The notes under the pieces were generated by a model, which saw only the letters and a list, made by a program, of their open reading frames with translations, was not told the origin of the DNA and searched no databases. Positions 1 through 7,056 of a stretch of 9,699 bases of DNA are shown in pieces. Positions within the stretch are counted from its first letter, which is position 1, and every line of letters starts with the position of its first letter. This stretch comes from CAMEON01 sp963609805 (GTDB taxonomy: Bacteria > Bacillota > Clostridia > Oscillospirales > CAG-272), in assembly GCA_963609805.1 (NCBI GenBank), contig CAVDLN010000066.1, positions 1 through 9,699 of the forward strand, in the 5' to 3' direction. The position numbers were made by a program, and so were the translations under genes.

Positions 1-49
1 ATACAACAGCCAGCAGCATGGCCGCCAACCGCCTGATTTTCGAATTCAT
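1..49 (-). CDS. N-terminus of an exported protein in a B12-riboswitch transcription unit (partial)
   Basis: Only the first 16 codons lie in the window, read leftward from an ATG at 49: MNSKIRRLAAMLLAVV, after which the frame leaves the left edge. A charged start (K4, R6, R7) followed by a run of Ala, Leu, Met and Val is a typical signal-peptide beginning, so the product is probably exported or lipid-anchored. The start is supported by a GAGGAGG ribosome binding site (58-64) eight bases upstream. The gene lies downstream of a cobalamin-type riboswitch and its terminator on the same strand. Known cobalamin regulons contain corrinoid transporters, their substrate-binding proteins and B12-dependent or B12-independent enzymes; an exported protein here would fit a corrinoid-uptake component. 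That identity is inference from context, because no diagnostic residue is inside the window. Confidence 0.7.
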   Translation of the reverse strand, partial: MNSKIRRLAAMLLAVV

Positions 50-62
50 TCTTTTTTCCTCC

Positions 63-185
63 TCAAAGTTGCAGCATCTCTCTCTGCGGAACATCCGATG
101 TTCCCATGAGACAAAGTACGCGGAAAGCCCGGTTTCCCGCCCGAAACCCACTCTCTGCTTTGACTGTCACTGTCACTATAGACAT
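63..185 (-). CDS. Unrecognised 40-codon reading frame inside the riboswitch leader
   Basis: On the minus strand an AAGGAGG site sits eight bases before an ATG at 185, and the frame stays open for 40 codons to a TGA at 63-65. The product would start MSIVTVTVKAESGF and end PQREMLQL, with one Cys and no clear membrane segment. I recognise no family. It begins just after the leader's intrinsic terminator, so it would be transcribed only on read-through. Its stop codon overlaps the ribosome binding site of the next gene (TGAGGAGG), an arrangement typical of translational coupling. Against it being a true gene: the same stretch holds two stem-loop candidates (about 129-145 and 88-104), so it may be structured leader RNA that is open by chance. 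Confidence 0.35.
   Translation of the reverse strand: MSIVTVTVKAESGFRAGNRAFRVLCLMGTSDVPQREMLQL
88..104. repeat. Perfect dyad GGAACATC-C-GATGTTCC
   Basis: This is a 17-bp perfect inverted repeat of two 8-bp arms around one central base. As RNA on the minus strand it would form seven base pairs with a three-base loop, with additional TCTC/GAGA pairing possible on either side. It lies inside the 40-codon frame, about 40 bases before the start codon of the exported protein. It could be a stem near the ribosome binding site or a DNA operator; the sequence does not decide between them. Confidence 0.5.
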
Positions 186-205
186 CGTTTTGCCCTCCTT
201 CCACG

Positions 206-240
206 AAAAAAACGCCTTCAACCCTTCAAGGAAGAAGACG
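206..240 (-). terminator. Intrinsic terminator of the riboswitch leader
   Basis: In the minus-strand transcript CGTCTTC (240-234) pairs over seven positions, one a G-U, with GAAGGCG (219-213), followed directly by seven U's (212-206). It lies about 100 bases downstream of the cobalamin-type aptamer and before both reading frames. This is the expected place for the expression platform of a transcription-terminating riboswitch. Ligand binding would then favour premature termination. Confidence 0.8.
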
Positions 241-263
241 TACGGTCAAGCACTGCTGTCACT

Positions 264-287
264 CGGGCATGCCGGCACGCACGCCCG
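264..287 (-). other. Stem-loop between aptamer and terminator
   Basis: On the minus strand CGGGCGTGC and GCATGCCCG form nine pairs, one a G-U, around a six-base loop. No U-tract follows, so it is not a terminator by itself. A small TTTCC/GGAAA hairpin lies immediately upstream of it. It probably belongs to the folded region linking aptamer and expression platform. Confidence 0.45.
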
Positions 288-343
288 ATTTCCGACAGGA
301 AAATTCTCGGCCGCACGCTCCCCACCCGAAACGTGTTGAACCC

Positions 344-520
344 GAAAGATACGACGGTATCCGAATCCGAGTGTCCCGCGGCAAGCCGAATCCTGCAAAA
401 ATGCAATCGGCTGCGCACAGCTGCCCCACGTGATCCGATACAGCTATGGCGGTTGTTCCGGGTTTGAACCGGATTTTCTTTTCATCTACTCAGCGTACAA
501 CTTTTCAAACCGTATCTTTC
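344..520 (-). promoter_or_regulatory. Cobalamin-type riboswitch aptamer
   Basis: The minus-strand RNA is closed by a 10-bp P1 stem, GAAAGATACG (520-511) with CGTATCTTTC (353-344). Beside it, CGGT and ACCG can alternatively pair as P2. The core at 472-435 reads CCGGTTCAAACCCGG, then AACAACCGCCATAGCTGTAT. This follows the known cobalamin pattern of a CCGG-closed hairpin, then C-rich sequence and an ACTGT-like segment. Near the 3' end GATTCGGATACCGTCG (367-352) matches the B12 box (consensus AGYCMGRAKACCKGCC) at most positions. Length (177 nt), position about 17 nt after the predicted transcription start, and the downstream terminator all fit. Departures from consensus include GTT for GTG after the first CCGG and no clear GGGAAGG element, so a variant subclass is possible. 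I infer repression of the downstream exported protein by a corrinoid. Confidence 0.78.
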
Positions 521-543
521 GTTCGTTATTCGATTTACGGTTG

Positions 544-572
544 AGTATACCACATTTTCACCACACTGTCAA
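544..572 (-). promoter_or_regulatory. Promoter of the riboswitch leader
   Basis: Read leftward, TTGACA (572-567) is followed after exactly 17 bases by TATACT (549-544), a near-consensus sigma-70/sigma-A promoter. Transcription should start near 537, just before the aptamer, giving a leader of about 490 nt. An AT-rich motif, TTTTATGAAAA in this direction, lies four bases upstream of the -35 box. Confidence 0.85.
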
Positions 573-575
573 CAG

Positions 576-587
576 TTTTTCATAAAA
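576..587. repeat. AT-rich promoter-proximal motif, copy 1
   Basis: TTTTTCATAAAA is repeated exactly at 612-623, and its 11-bp core TTTTCATAAAA recurs at 7325-7335. Each copy sits three or four bases upstream of a -35 box. The position and AT-richness in otherwise GC-rich DNA suggest an UP element contacted by the RNA polymerase alpha subunit. Confidence 0.6.
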
Positions 588-611
588 GGCGAAAAACTTC
601 CGCCGGGGACT

Positions 612-623
612 TTTTTCATAAAA
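612..623. repeat. AT-rich promoter-proximal motif, copy 2
   Basis: This is an exact second copy of TTTTTCATAAAA, 36 bp from the first and four bases upstream of the -35 box of the glycosidase promoter. The stretch between the two copies holds no other feature that I can name. Confidence 0.6.
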
Positions 624-627
624 TCCC

Positions 628-656
628 TTGCTTTTCAGGCGATTGTATGGTATACT
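628..656 (+). promoter_or_regulatory. Promoter of the GH36 glycosidase gene
   Basis: TTGCTT (628-633), a 17-base spacer and TATACT (651-656) form a good sigma-70-type promoter. The start should be near 663, leaving a leader of about 40 nt. The TTG at 628 is in frame with the glycosidase but is the -35 box itself, so it cannot be the start codon. I saw no clear sugar-repressor operator next to it. Confidence 0.8.
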
Positions 657-702
657 CTCACTGGCGCTGCAGTATAAAATCGCCATTCGAAAGGACACAC
701 TC

Positions 703-2670
703 ATGATAAGCACAAAGCAGGATATGGAACGGCAGACAGCCCTCCATATGTATACCGATCCCGCCGCCATACCGGTAGAATATACACTGGGCGGCAAGCA
801 TTACTCCGGTTTCCCGGCTGAATTTCACCCCGTTGCCGAAACGCGCAGACCGGACGCAAACCTGATTGAGACAACCGTCACCGCGCACACGCCGGACGGG
901 TTGGAATTGCGCGCCGTCTGCCAGTCTTTTCTCGATTTTCCCGTCGTGGACTGGGTCATGTATGTTACGAACAAAGGGAGCGAAAATTCCCCCATTCTGT
1001 CGGACTGGCATGTAACCACATCCTACAGCGGGCAGTCGCCCGTACTGCTGCACGGCAGCGGAGATACCTGCGGAGAGGACGGCTACACATGGTTTGAAAC
1101 CGTGCCGGAGGACGGAGGATCGCTGACCATTCAGCCGGAACGCGACGGTACCCCCTGCAAGGGCGCATTCCCCTATATGCGCCTGCGTTTCGACGGCTGG
1201 GGTATTAACATTGCCGTAGGCTGGACAGGCTCGTGGCGGGTAGACGTCTGCCGCAGCGGAGATACGGTCACGCTCAAGGCAGGACAGTACGCGTTCGCCT
1301 CATACCTCAAGCCCGGCGAAACCGTACGCACCCCCCGCATGACCTACGAGGCATACACGGGCGATGAGGATCGCGCGCGCAATCTGTGGCGCTCCTTTTA
1401 CTTTGCACACATTCTGCCCCGCGAAAACGGTGTACCGCTTCCCTCCAAGCTTGTTCTGCACACCTGGATGATAGACGGTCTGCCGGAGTTCTGCGGCGTA
1501 ACCGAAGAAAACCAAACCAAGGCTATCGACACCTATCTTGAAGGCGGCCTTCACCCCGATATCTGGTGGATTGACGCCGGGTGGTATCCCTGCGACAATA
1601 CATGGCCGACAACCGGGAACTGGTATCCGCACCCGGAACATTTTCCGAACGGACTTGCGCCGATCGGCAAAAAATGCGAGCAGGAAGGCATCCAGCTGCT
1701 GGTATGGTTCGAGCCGGAACGCGTCTATCGCGGTACCAAGCTGTTTAACGAGCATCCGGAATTTCTGCTCCGTTACCACGGAGAGCCGAGCAACTGGTGG
1801 GATGACAACGCCCTGTTCGACCTCGGAAACCCCGCTGCCTGCGACTGGCTGATCGACCTGGTGGACGGCATCATTAAGGAATCGCACATCAGCATCTATC
1901 GGCAGGACTTCAATTTCGCTCCCGCTATGTACTGGGATACCAATGTTGAGGAGGGCCGCATAGGAATCCGCGAGAACCTGCACATTCAGGGCTATTACCG
2001 CTACTGGGATACCCTGATGGAACGCAATCCCGGACTATGGATGGATTCCTGTGCCTCCGGCGGCCGCCGCAACGATCTGGAAACCATGCGGCGCGCGGTC
2101 CCGCTGCACTATACCGATGTCGGCTACGGAAAGCATCCCGTAAAGCAGCTTCAGCACCGTGAAATGTTCGAGTGGATTCCGTACTTCCGCGCACACACCA
2201 TGAACTGGGATGCGCCGGACGGAACCTACGGAAATACGAGTCTGCCGCTCGACGAGTTCGCTTTCCAGAACGCCATGGCACCCGCCATGACCTGCATGGT
2301 GGAATGGAACGACGGCCCCGCTCAATATGCGCTGGCACGCCGCATGATTCCCGTCTGGCGCCGCGCCGCCGACCTGGAGCTTTCCTGCGATTACTATCCG
2401 CTGACCGCCTGCCGCGCATCCCAGGAAGACTGGTACGCTATGCAGTTTGACGGAAAAAGGGAAGGCTTTATCCAGATCATACGCAACAATCGTGTTACGG
2501 AGGACAGCGTAACCGTGCATCCGCACATCGATCCGAACCGCACCTACACCTTCACCGATCCGCTCGGCCGTAGGAGCTTCACCGTCCCCGGTACGCAGCT
2601 GGCCCGTGACGGCTTCTGCGATGCGCTTCCGCCCCGTTCCGGCGTAATCTGGTTCTACGAAAAGCAATAA
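703..2670 (+). CDS. GH36-family alpha-galactosidase (melibiase-like), cytoplasmic
   Basis: The 655-residue product has the clan GH-D fold order: N-terminal beta-sandwich (about 1-250), TIM barrel starting near HTWMIDG (253) with IWWIDAGWY (287-295) and VWFEPERV (334-341), and a C-terminal beta domain from about 575. The predicted nucleophile is D402 in YRQDFN and the acid/base is D458 in SCASGGRRND. These correspond to the family's KWDMN and CSSGGGRFD motifs. The enzyme would remove terminal alpha-galactosyl residues from melibiose- or raffinose-type sugars with retention of configuration; related GH36 enzymes act on alpha-GalNAc, so the substrate is not certain. No signal peptide is present, so it acts in the cytoplasm and needs an importer outside the window. 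ATG 703 was chosen because AAGGAC (691-696) precedes it and the in-frame upstream TTG lies in the promoter. It is somewhat shorter than the roughly 700-740 residues common in the family. Confidence 0.9.
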   Translation: MISTKQDMERQTALHMYTDPAAIPVEYTLGGKHYSGFPAEFHPVAETRRPDANLIETTVTAHTPDGLELRAVCQSFLDFPVVDWVMYVTNKGSENSPILSDWHVTTSYSGQSPVLLHGSGDTCGEDGYTWFETVPEDGGSLTIQPERDGTPCKGAFPYMRLRFDGWGINIAVGWTGSWRVDVCRSGDTVTLKAGQYAFASYLKPGETVRTPRMTYEAYTGDEDRARNLWRSFYFAHILPRENGVPLPSKLVLHTWMIDGLPEFCGVTEENQTKAIDTYLEGGLHPDIWWIDAGWYPCDNTWPTTGNWYPHPEHFPNGLAPIGKKCEQEGIQLLVWFEPERVYRGTKLFNEHPEFLLRYHGEPSNWWDDNALFDLGNPAACDWLIDLVDGIIKESHISIYRQDFNFAPAMYWDTNVEEGRIGIRENLHIQGYYRYWDTLMERNPGLWMDSCASGGRRNDLETMRRAVPLHYTDVGYGKHPVKQLQHREMFEWIPYFRAHTMNWDAPDGTYGNTSLPLDEFAFQNAMAPAMTCMVEWNDGPAQYALARRMIPVWRRAADLELSCDYYPLTACRASQEDWYAMQFDGKREGFIQIIRNNRVTEDSVTVHPHIDPNRTYTFTDPLGRRSFTVPGTQLARDGFCDALPPRSGVIWFYEKQ

Positions 2671-2688
2671 TCAAATCAGGTTAAAAGC

Positions 2689-2730
2689 ACCCCCTGCGGA
2701 CATCCTGCCCGCAGGGGGTTCTTATTGTTT
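2689..2730. terminator. Bidirectional terminator between convergent genes
   Basis: ACCCCCTGCGG (2689-2699) and CCGCAGGGGGT (2709-2719) are a perfect 11-bp inverted repeat around a nine-base loop. On the plus strand a T-rich tail (TTCTTATTGTTT) follows, ending the glycosidase transcript. On the minus strand GCTTTTAA follows, serving the lipoprotein gene, whose stop codon is about 35 bases away. Both genes converge here with no other sequence of note. Confidence 0.88.
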
Positions 2731-2754
2731 CTTGGCTGCTGTTATATGCGGTTA

Positions 2755-5700
2755 TCAGCTTCCGGAGCCGTCCTCCGAGGGCTGACTGTCGGAGAAGTGC
2801 AGCGTGTATGCGCTGCTTCCTCCCTCCCAGCTCTCGCCTTTGGTGACGGCATCCCACTCCGCCTGTGTGCCATCAAAGTAGATATCCTGCAGGCTTGTGC
2901 AGGCGCTGAAGGCGTGGTTGGAAATCTCTGTCAGGCTTCCGGGCAGAAAGACCGTAGCAAGGCTGGGGGCGTACACGGCGGATACCACCGTTACCCCCTC
3001 CCCTATTGTGAGAGTTTCAAGTTTGGTGAAGGTCCCGCCGGAGAAGGTACCGGACTTTGTGCCGCCGCGTACGGTCATATTTTTAACCGTTTGGGAAACA
3101 TAGCTGCAGCTCAACACTCTATTAAGATGGTACCACGGGCAGGACAGCGTTTCAACACAATCCATCTGGTAAAACGCCTCGCTGTCTATTTGGAGATTCT
3201 CATTGTCCGGCAGGGAAAGATTGGAAACTCTAGCCCTATAAAACGCATAGAAGCCTATACTGTTCACTGTCTCGGGTATTATGCAGTCCGCTATTCCCTC
3301 TTTTGCGAACGCATTGTAGCCAATCGATGTTGTTCCGTCCGGCACAGCGGATACAGAATATCCTCCCCAAACCACCGCGGATCCGACCATAAGGCAACCG
3401 TTTTCCATCCGCACGACCGTATTGTCGGGAGAGACCGTCACCGACTGTATATCCTGGCACATCACCATGAAAACGTCCGTCACATTGGCGGGTATATACA
3501 CCTTTTTGAACGGGAGCCCGGACGCACCGGCCTGTGAGCTGACTCCTTCTATTTCGACAGCCGTGACGGGAACCTCGTCAAAGGAGTTCGGAATGTTCAG
3601 TGTCTCGTCCGTTATGTATATGGCGTCCGTCACGACATTCGCGTAAAATGTATACGCTGTGCCGTCCCCGTTCAGCGAAAGGCAGCTGCCGCCGGTAACC
3701 GACTGCGCCGTGAGAACCGCTCCGCATACAGAGCAATGACTGCCCTCGGTTTTGCCAGACGTCTCGGCTGTCGCCTCGACCGCAGGGTCAATCACCTCGG
3801 TGTGTCCCGTCGCATCGACGACTTCCTGCGCAACAAGCACCTTGCCGCACACGGAGCAGTGCTTGCCTTCGGTCAGTCCCGTCTCCTCGCAGGTCGGGGC
3901 TACCGCAGCGTCAACCACCTCGGTGTGACCCTTGGCCGGAATAACCGTCTGCTCCTTGAGAATTGCATGGCAGACATAGCAGTGTATGCCGTCGGTCAGT
4001 CCGTCCTCCTCGCAGGTTGCGTCATATCCGGCATCGGTGATTTCCGTATGTCCGTTCGCCTGAATCACAGTCTGCGCAATCAGCACCTTACCGCAGACCG
4101 AGCAATGCTTGCCTTCGGTCAGGCCTGTTTCCGTACAGGTGGCGGCAACCGCCGGATCCGTCTCCTCGGTGTGTCCCAGTGCCGAGACCGTCTCCTGCTT
4201 TGCCAGCTGCTTGCCGCAGACAGTGCATCGTCTGCCTTCCGTTTTTCCCGGCAGCTCGCAGGTCGGTGCCACCGCTGCATCAATCGCCTCGGTGTGTCCC
4301 GTCGCGTCGATGACCTCCCGTGCAACCAGCACCTTTCCGCAGACCGAGCAGTGTTTGCCTTCGGTCAGGCCTGTCGTCTCGCAGGTCGGAGCTGCGGCGG
4401 CGTCAATCACCTCCGCATGTCCCGTCGCATCGATGATCCCCTGCGCGACAAGCACCTTGCCGCACACGGAACAATGCTTGCCTTCGGTCAGGCCCGTCTC
4501 CTCGCAGGTCGGGGCGACGGCGGCATCAATTACCTCGGAATGTCCCTTGGCCTTGACCTCCGTTTGTTCGGTAAGTACCTTGCCGCACACGGAGCAATGG
4601 CTGCCTTGCGTCCTGCCCGCAGTTTCACAGGTTGCAGCCACGGCAGGATCATCCACAGCGGTATGTCCCGTTGCCGGCATATACTGCTGTGCCTGCAGTG
4701 TCTGACCGCAGACCGAGCAGTGCGACCCGTCGCTCCAGCCCGCCTCGGTGCAGGTGGGAGCCCTTCCGGGATCCACGACCTCCGTGTGACCCTTGGCAGG
4801 CAGAGCATGCTGGAACACAAACGTCTTTGAGCAGACGGAACAGTAAACGCCTTCGCTCATTCCGATGGAAACGCAGGTCGGTTCAACGCGCGGAATAACA
4901 ACCAGCGTATGCGCCGCAACGGGAACGGTTTCCTGCGCCGTCAGCACTTCACCGCACACACCGCAATGAGCGCCCTCGGTAAGTCCCGTGCTTGTGCAGG
5001 TTGCGGGAACGGCAGGGTCGGTTACACGCGTATGCCCCGCGGAGGGAATCGTTTGCTGGGCAACCAGCACCTGACCGCAAACAGCGCACACGCTGCCCTC
5101 AGTCAAACCGTCCTCCGTACAGGTTGCCCCACGGCCGGCAAGTATCTTTTCAACATGTCCGCCGCGGGACGGAGAAACTTTTCCGCACACAAGGCAGACC
5201 TGATCCTCCGTGCAGGAGGCGTTCGGATTATAGGTGTGTCCCTTCGCGGGAATCGTCTCCATGCCGGACAGAATGGCTCCGCATCCTTCCCGTGCACAGC
5301 GCACTCCCGCCGTATGCCCGTCTTCCTCGCAGGTTGCCTCCTTCGCCGCCACATTCTCCGACAGGTGTCCCAGCATAGGAAGGACAACCTGACGGACAAT
5401 CACCGTGTTGCAGGCGGAGCAATGCGATCCGGCAGTCCAACCGGAGCGTGTGCAGGTCGGTTCCTGCCCGGGGTCTGCGACCTCCGTATGCGGCAGCATC
5501 TCCACCGCCTCGGACGGATGCGGGCAGTATCCGCAGACTTCGCACTCCTCCCATTCGGTTGCACCGACAGAAGTACAGGTCGGAGCGACAGCCGGATGCA
5601 TAATCATTTTATGTCCCGTTGCGGAAACTTCCGTCTGCTCGGTCAGTATCGCACGGCAAACCGCGCAATGGCTGCCGGCCGTCTTTCCCGGCTGTTCACA

Positions 5701-7056
5701 GGTGGGCGCAACGGCGGCATCCTCCACCGGCTCGTGACCCAGCGGGGATATCACTGTCTGTTCAAGCCGGACCGCATGGCAGACAGAGCAATGCTCGCCT
5801 TCCGTCAGTCCGCTCTCGGTGCAGGTCGGTACAACGGCGGCATCCGTCACCCATGTATGCCCCAGCGCCGGAACGGTCTTCTGTTCTTTCAAAACCTTGC
5901 CGCAGACCGAGCAGCGCTTGCCATCGGTCAGACCAGGCTGCTCACAGGTGGGTGCGGCACCCGCGATACTCTCCTCGGTGTGTCCCGCTGCGGGAAGTTC
6001 CTCCTGAGCGATAAGTACCTTGCCGCATACGGTGCAATGTCTTCCTTCTGTCAGTCCCGCTTTCTCACAGGTCGGGAGAACAGCGGCATCAATCACCTCG
6101 GTATGGCCCGTCGCGTCGATAACCTCCTGCGCGACAAGCACCTTTCCGCAGGTCTGGCAATGGCTGCCGGCCGTCTTTCCCGCTGTCTCGCAGGTGGGGA
6201 GAATTTCGGCATCGGCAATCTCAACATGCCCTGTTGCGGGGATATCTGTCTGCGCTACAAACACCTTCCCGCACTCGGAGCAATGCTTGCCCTCCGTCCT
6301 TCCGCTTTGCTCACAGGTCGGAGACACGGCTGCATCAATGATTTCGGTGTGTCCCTTAGCCGGGATTTCAGTCTGCTCAACCAGCACCGCGCCGCAGACG
6401 GAGCAATGTCTTCCTTCGGTCAGACCGTCCTTTTCACATGTTGGGGCGACGGCGGCATCAACGGCCTCCGTATGCGCGGCCGGCACTTCCTTCTGTTCAA
6501 CCAGAACCTTACCGCAGACGGAGCAATGACTGCCCTCGGTCTTGCCCGATTCGATGCAGGTAGGGAGCACAGCCTCATCCGAAACCGCTGTATGACCGAG
6601 AGGGGGAACCGTTTCCTGCGCCCGCAGAGTTACCCCGCAGGTCGCACAGTGCGTACCGGACGTCAGTCCGCTTTCCTCACAGGTAGCGGGCACAGCCACA
6701 TCGATTTCCTCGGTATGCCCTGTTGCGGGTATGGACATCGTCCTCTCGGTTCCGCAATAGATACACCGGAGTATATAGGATCCGTTCTCCGTGCAGGTCG
6801 CCGGCACGCGGGAACCGGACACCTCTTTCATGTCGTGATTGCACAGCGTCTCCGACTCCGTGCCGCTCGGCTCGGTTTCCGTCTCGGGAACGGATTCGGA
6901 TTTCTCCGGCGGCAGGGTCACCTCTATCTGCCCGTTCGAAAAACTTCTGCAGGATGCAAGAACCGTTCCTGCGGCAAGTATCAGCAGCAGGAGGAGCAGG
7001 AGGCTCAGCTTCCCTCCGACGCAGTCACGTCCGAACAAAAGCTTCTTTTTCCGCAT
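2755..7056 (-). CDS. Giant surface lipoprotein with about 26 Cys/His repeats and BspA-like leucine-rich domain
   Basis: The product has 1433 residues. MRKKK, a Leu-rich core (L17-L27) and lipobox LASC give a lipid-anchored Cys36. An acidic Ser/Thr/Pro/Glu linker (about 45-71) follows. Residues 74-1124 are tandem units of about 41 residues with the pattern H-x11-C-x10-C-x2-C, consensus HTEVIDAAVAPTC and HCSVCGKVL. Residues 1125-1433 resemble BspA-like (LRR_5) repeats, with segments such as SIGYNAFAKEGI, SIGFYAFYRARV and LTEISNHAFSACTSL. No LPXTG motif or C-terminal membrane segment is seen. The start at ATG 7056 is chosen for its AGGAAGG site nine bases upstream; an in-frame ATG at 7101 would put 15 residues ahead of the signal peptide and lacks such a site. 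Function is unknown. BspA-type domains are often adhesive, and the Cys/His spacing suggests zinc-ribbon-like metal binding or disulfides, which is inference. Similar repeats are familiar in gut Firmicutes surface proteins. Confidence 0.88.
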   Translation of the reverse strand: MRKKKLLFGRDCVGGKLSLLLLLLLILAAGTVLASCRSFSNGQIEVTLPPEKSESVPETETEPSGTESETLCNHDMKEVSGSRVPATCTENGSYILRCIYCGTERTMSIPATGHTEEIDVAVPATCEESGLTSGTHCATCGVTLRAQETVPPLGHTAVSDEAVLPTCIESGKTEGSHCSVCGKVLVEQKEVPAAHTEAVDAAVAPTCEKDGLTEGRHCSVCGAVLVEQTEIPAKGHTEIIDAAVSPTCEQSGRTEGKHCSECGKVFVAQTDIPATGHVEIADAEILPTCETAGKTAGSHCQTCGKVLVAQEVIDATGHTEVIDAAVLPTCEKAGLTEGRHCTVCGKVLIAQEELPAAGHTEESIAGAAPTCEQPGLTDGKRCSVCGKVLKEQKTVPALGHTWVTDAAVVPTCTESGLTEGEHCSVCHAVRLEQTVISPLGHEPVEDAAVAPTCEQPGKTAGSHCAVCRAILTEQTEVSATGHKMIMHPAVAPTCTSVGATEWEECEVCGYCPHPSEAVEMLPHTEVADPGQEPTCTRSGWTAGSHCSACNTVIVRQVVLPMLGHLSENVAAKEATCEEDGHTAGVRCAREGCGAILSGMETIPAKGHTYNPNASCTEDQVCLVCGKVSPSRGGHVEKILAGRGATCTEDGLTEGSVCAVCGQVLVAQQTIPSAGHTRVTDPAVPATCTSTGLTEGAHCGVCGEVLTAQETVPVAAHTLVVIPRVEPTCVSIGMSEGVYCSVCSKTFVFQHALPAKGHTEVVDPGRAPTCTEAGWSDGSHCSVCGQTLQAQQYMPATGHTAVDDPAVAATCETAGRTQGSHCSVCGKVLTEQTEVKAKGHSEVIDAAVAPTCEETGLTEGKHCSVCGKVLVAQGIIDATGHAEVIDAAAAPTCETTGLTEGKHCSVCGKVLVAREVIDATGHTEAIDAAVAPTCELPGKTEGRRCTVCGKQLAKQETVSALGHTEETDPAVAATCTETGLTEGKHCSVCGKVLIAQTVIQANGHTEITDAGYDATCEEDGLTDGIHCYVCHAILKEQTVIPAKGHTEVVDAAVAPTCEETGLTEGKHCSVCGKVLVAQEVVDATGHTEVIDPAVEATAETSGKTEGSHCSVCGAVLTAQSVTGGSCLSLNGDGTAYTFYANVVTDAIYITDETLNIPNSFDEVPVTAVEIEGVSSQAGASGLPFKKVYIPANVTDVFMVMCQDIQSVTVSPDNTVVRMENGCLMVGSAVVWGGYSVSAVPDGTTSIGYNAFAKEGIADCIIPETVNSIGFYAFYRARVSNLSLPDNENLQIDSEAFYQMDCVETLSCPWYHLNRVLSCSYVSQTVKNMTVRGGTKSGTFSGGTFTKLETLTIGEGVTVVSAVYAPSLATVFLPGSLTEISNHAFSACTSLQDIYFDGTQAEWDAVTKGESWEGGSSAYTLHFSDSQPSEDGSGS
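3685..6837 (-). repeat. About 26 tandem 123-bp units coding the Cys/His repeats
   Basis: The array covers residues 74-1124 of the lipoprotein. Twenty-two units keep the exact H1, C13, C24, C27 spacing. The others are unit 1 (longer lead to the first Cys), unit 13 (CxxxC and 43 residues, 5239-5367), unit 14 (only 27 residues, 5158-5238) and unit 26 (first Cys replaced by Ala, 3685-3804). Unit 11 (5491-5613) gains a fourth Cys in CGYC. Units 20, 21 and 25 are nearly identical in protein sequence, whereas units 8-18 are more diverged. This suggests recent duplication or gene conversion toward the C-terminal end of the array. Confidence 0.92.

Noticed and set aside
18..467. Plus-strand frame of 149 codons through the left intergenic region
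   Set aside because: It overlaps the riboswitch, terminator and promoter of the minus-strand unit, lacks a ribosome binding site and has low-complexity Arg/Pro-rich content.
628..702. Extended N-terminus of the glycosidase from TTG 628
   Set aside because: The TTG is the -35 box and the -10 box lies within the extension, so it would be mostly untranscribed. ATG 703 has its own ribosome binding site.
3736..4830. Long plus-strand open frame of 364 codons opposite the repeat array
   Set aside because: It is antisense to the 1433-residue lipoprotein. Its own periodicity comes from the 123-bp units, which keep a frame open in every copy, and it has no ribosome binding site or recognisable domain.
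3685..6837. Tandem repeats considered as a CRISPR array
   Set aside because: The 123-bp units are in-frame coding repeats without unique spacers of uniform length, and no cas genes are present.
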